Source: Stratiolaelaps scimitus
Taxonomy: Eukaryota > Arthropoda > Arachnida > Mesostigmata > Laelapidae
NCBI GenBank assembly: GCA_019614645.1
Contig: JABWDB010000013.1
Coordinates: forward strand, 4,206,501-4,270,500
Direction of reading: 5' to 3'
DNA: 64,000 nucleotides
Within the stretch, counting starts at the first letter, position 1. Each line of letters begins with the position of its first letter. Both the position numbers and the translations under genes were made by a program. Of the stretch, positions 61,780-64,000 are shown piece by piece. The notes below the pieces were generated by a model, which did no database searches, was not told where the DNA came from, and was given only the letters and a program-made list of their open reading frames with translations.

Positions 61780-62560
61780 AACAACTACTACCTACCTACT
61801 TTTCCTATGGCGGGTTTGGTTTCAACGAGCTTCTGGCCAGCCGAGGTGCTCGATGCCCGCTCAGTGCTGGGCAGACTCGGGGTCCTCCCTTCTCATCTGC
61901 ACTTGCTCCCCGACTGTTGCGCTTGCTGCTCCAGCGGCGGCGACGGCGGCGAATACTACTACAGCCACTAGCACCGCCGGGGCACCTAACACCTCTTTAT
62001 TTGTGACTTGGTTAACCCGTCCCGAGGTCGAGAGCACACCCATAGATAAGGCGAACAGCAGAGCTGTACAGAGAACGCCAGAGGCGGGTTAGCCAGAGTT
62101 AGCTGAACCGCGCAAGCGACACGACCTCCCCAACAGCTCTACTCTGCCCACCACGATTCGACCTACCATGACCTGGCGCTGGCGTAGAAAGTCTAGCCGA
62201 AAGTAAGGCAAGGGCTTGACCTGCCTCGACCTGTGTCAGCCAGGGTGGCTCGCCTGCCAGTCGTCGATTGCCAGTCATCGGCCGCAAGAACCGCTGCTTC
62301 GAGGACCTGTAGGTTTAGCATTCGACCTATTAGGTAGCCGCTGCTGCTCGAAGCGGGCAACACCAAGCTCATCAGCTGCTTCGTCCAAAGCGGGGAGGCT
62401 TGGCGAGACGCCAATACAGCTGGCACCTTGCTGCCCTTGCTGCATGCAACAGTCACACACACATCTCCTACCGTTTCCAGTGTCTTTTACAAGCCGAACG
62501 AACTCTAGTTCCTGCCCGACAGAGCGAGGCATCGCAACAGGTTACACCGGTTGCAAAATG
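61780..62560. other. GC-rich island, no recognised gene
   Basis: Overlapping low-complexity frames on both strands (alanine/threonine-rich). Confidence 0.4.
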
Positions 62561-63032
62561 CACGGTAGCCACAACGGGGGATGACAATTGTAAGGGAATG
62601 CTATTGTAAAAATGTGGCATCTCTGTGCAAGTTTCCAACAACGAACGCGATCTAGTGAGACACGTCTAGCATGTCCTATACCGATACGACCTGTGGTGTA
62701 TCTTCTGCTACCATTTAGCCGACGTTTCGGAACTACTGAACATTCCTCTCCGGGAGTGGGACATATGCGAAATTGTTCAGCGGGTTTCCAAATTTCTTCA
62801 TGAGATTATAGAAATATCATCGGCTCAGAAGTTTTTAACTAATTGACGTCCTTGTGATTGCGTCTAAAGGCTATATTCAGCGTTGATCTCTCTAGCTCTT
62901 CTCATCGAGATATATGTGTCCGATATTTTTTCCACGCCGAAAGAGATCTTGCAACTGTACGACACAGATGGTGAGCAGAAATCGAGAGAACAAAACATAC
63001 TGAACTGTCTCCGGCTATCTTATTTGATGATT

Positions 63033-63104
<72 letters not shown>

Positions 63105-63724
63105 TATTATTATTATATATAATATTTGCAGAACTCGATACTATTTATCATTCTCTTTGGACTTCCGCTCGAAACACTTGCTGTTTCCTCTGATAACGAA
63201 ATATTAGGAAACTAGTGAACAACTTGAAGTTCGGTTCGGCTCTCTCTCTCACCTCTATCTGTGTCCTGTCTAACTTCAATATTTTTTAGCTCAATACCCA
63301 TAGACGGAATCGGATAATACGATGTCGTTTTTGCCTTCGAACTGATGGACCAATAACATCTGATCATAATCGATGTCATAACCGGTGATGTCGCCTGCCC
63401 TTCATACATCGCTGGCGTTTGGCCGAGTCGTCATCAGTCAAGGTTTCACCCAACGAGAGGATTCACATCGGCGACAGAAAATCCAATCAAATGTAATTGT
63501 TCGGCGAAAAAAAAATGCGATCGTCGCTGGCACACACGATTCAACGTGGCCACGCTGCGCGTCGATTGTCGAACAACACAACACACATTGCAGCGTGAGC
63601 TGTATTCATTCGATTGTATTATATTTCAACGAATTATTGGATTAATACCCCCAGGACCTAACGCCGTACGCTTGCCACCACCTATATTCGTCACAATCGG
63701 CGACTGTCTAGCCGTTCATCGGAA
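62561..63724. other. Gene-free stretch
   Basis: Holds the (ATT)n tract; otherwise nothing recognised. Confidence 0.4.
63033..63117. repeat. (ATT)n microsatellite, about 85 bp
   Basis: Nearly pure triplets with two small interruptions; responsible for a polyleucine run in one frame. Confidence 0.95.
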
Positions 63725-64000
63725 ATGGACCTTGAGAGAATTACACAGATCGTTGGACTGATTTCAATTGAAATCAAACGAAACGCTTACGCCAGTGAGT
63801 ACGAATGGCCGCCTCCCCTCGAGAAGTCGCAGAGCCGCGTTAAGTGTTTTGCACGGGTTGAAGCTCGCCAGAGCGAATACATCATTGCAATAGTTGGAAT
63901 TTCGTCAGTGCCGGCGCGGGAACGGATGTTGATTGTAAACTTAACACGGGTGGGAATAATAGAGTATTGGTCGTTCTCACATAAGTTGTATTCTAATTAA
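63725..64000 (+). other. Unassigned open frame at the right edge (91 codons)
   Basis: It starts with ATG at 63725 and its TAA is the last three bases of the window. Composition is ordinary and no family is recognised. Within it, CGCCAGTGAGTACG (about 63789-63802) is a good splice-donor sequence, so only the first part could be exonic. Length is within chance expectation. Confidence 0.2.

Noticed and set aside
63033..63117. Regular repeats considered as a CRISPR-like array (here and in other AT tracts)
   Set aside because: They are simple microsatellites without spacer structure, in a eukaryotic context.

Overview
The window looks like gene-poor, transposon-bearing nuclear DNA of an invertebrate, most probably an arthropod. 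The evidence is spliceosomal intron signals, several Tc1/mariner-superfamily copies, decayed LINE reverse-transcriptase pieces, dozens of (AT)n/(GA)n/triplet microsatellites, and CpG dinucleotides that are common rather than depleted. A mite or other chelicerate is possible, but nothing in the sequence proves the taxon. No rRNA, intact tRNA, CRISPR array, operon or prokaryotic gene organisation was seen. Nearly all open frames here are short, overlap on both strands, or sit in simple-sequence DNA, so I do not call them genes.

The only host-gene piece I can support is at the left edge. It is a minus-strand exon (1-226) with a strong splice acceptor; its start encodes the hydrophobic core of a signal peptide, followed by an acidic, cysteine-free secreted segment. 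Its start codon must lie in an upstream exon at higher coordinates, so an unknown part of this window is probably first-intron or upstream DNA of that gene. I could not identify that exon.

Mobile elements, left to right: decayed mariner A (about 5583-6838, plus); a 460-bp internally deleted mariner B with near-perfect terminal inverted repeats (TIRs) and TA target-site duplication (11853-12312, minus), related to A; an 1151-bp mariner C with intact TIRs inserted in a (TA)n tract (14759-15909); a Tc1-like copy with an intact DD34E triad and an apparent 76-bp spliceosomal intron (21424-about 22710); an 820-bp TIR-bounded derivative with DD41D-type motifs (51291-52110); and LINE reverse-transcriptase relics on the minus strand (57609-58118, more weakly 35743-36059). 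A dispersed repeat of about 90 bp occurs three times (12553, 17615, 42365). I do not recognise it.

The rest is intergenic or intronic. GC- and CpG-rich, simple-repeat-laden islands (about 9.5-11.6, 18.1-20.9, 25.6-26.6, 36.3-40.0, 44.1-45.7 and 61.8-62.6 kb) alternate with AT-rich DNA. Several foldback structures are notable, above all a perfect 34-bp palindrome at 9659-9692. I found no convincing new multi-gene system.
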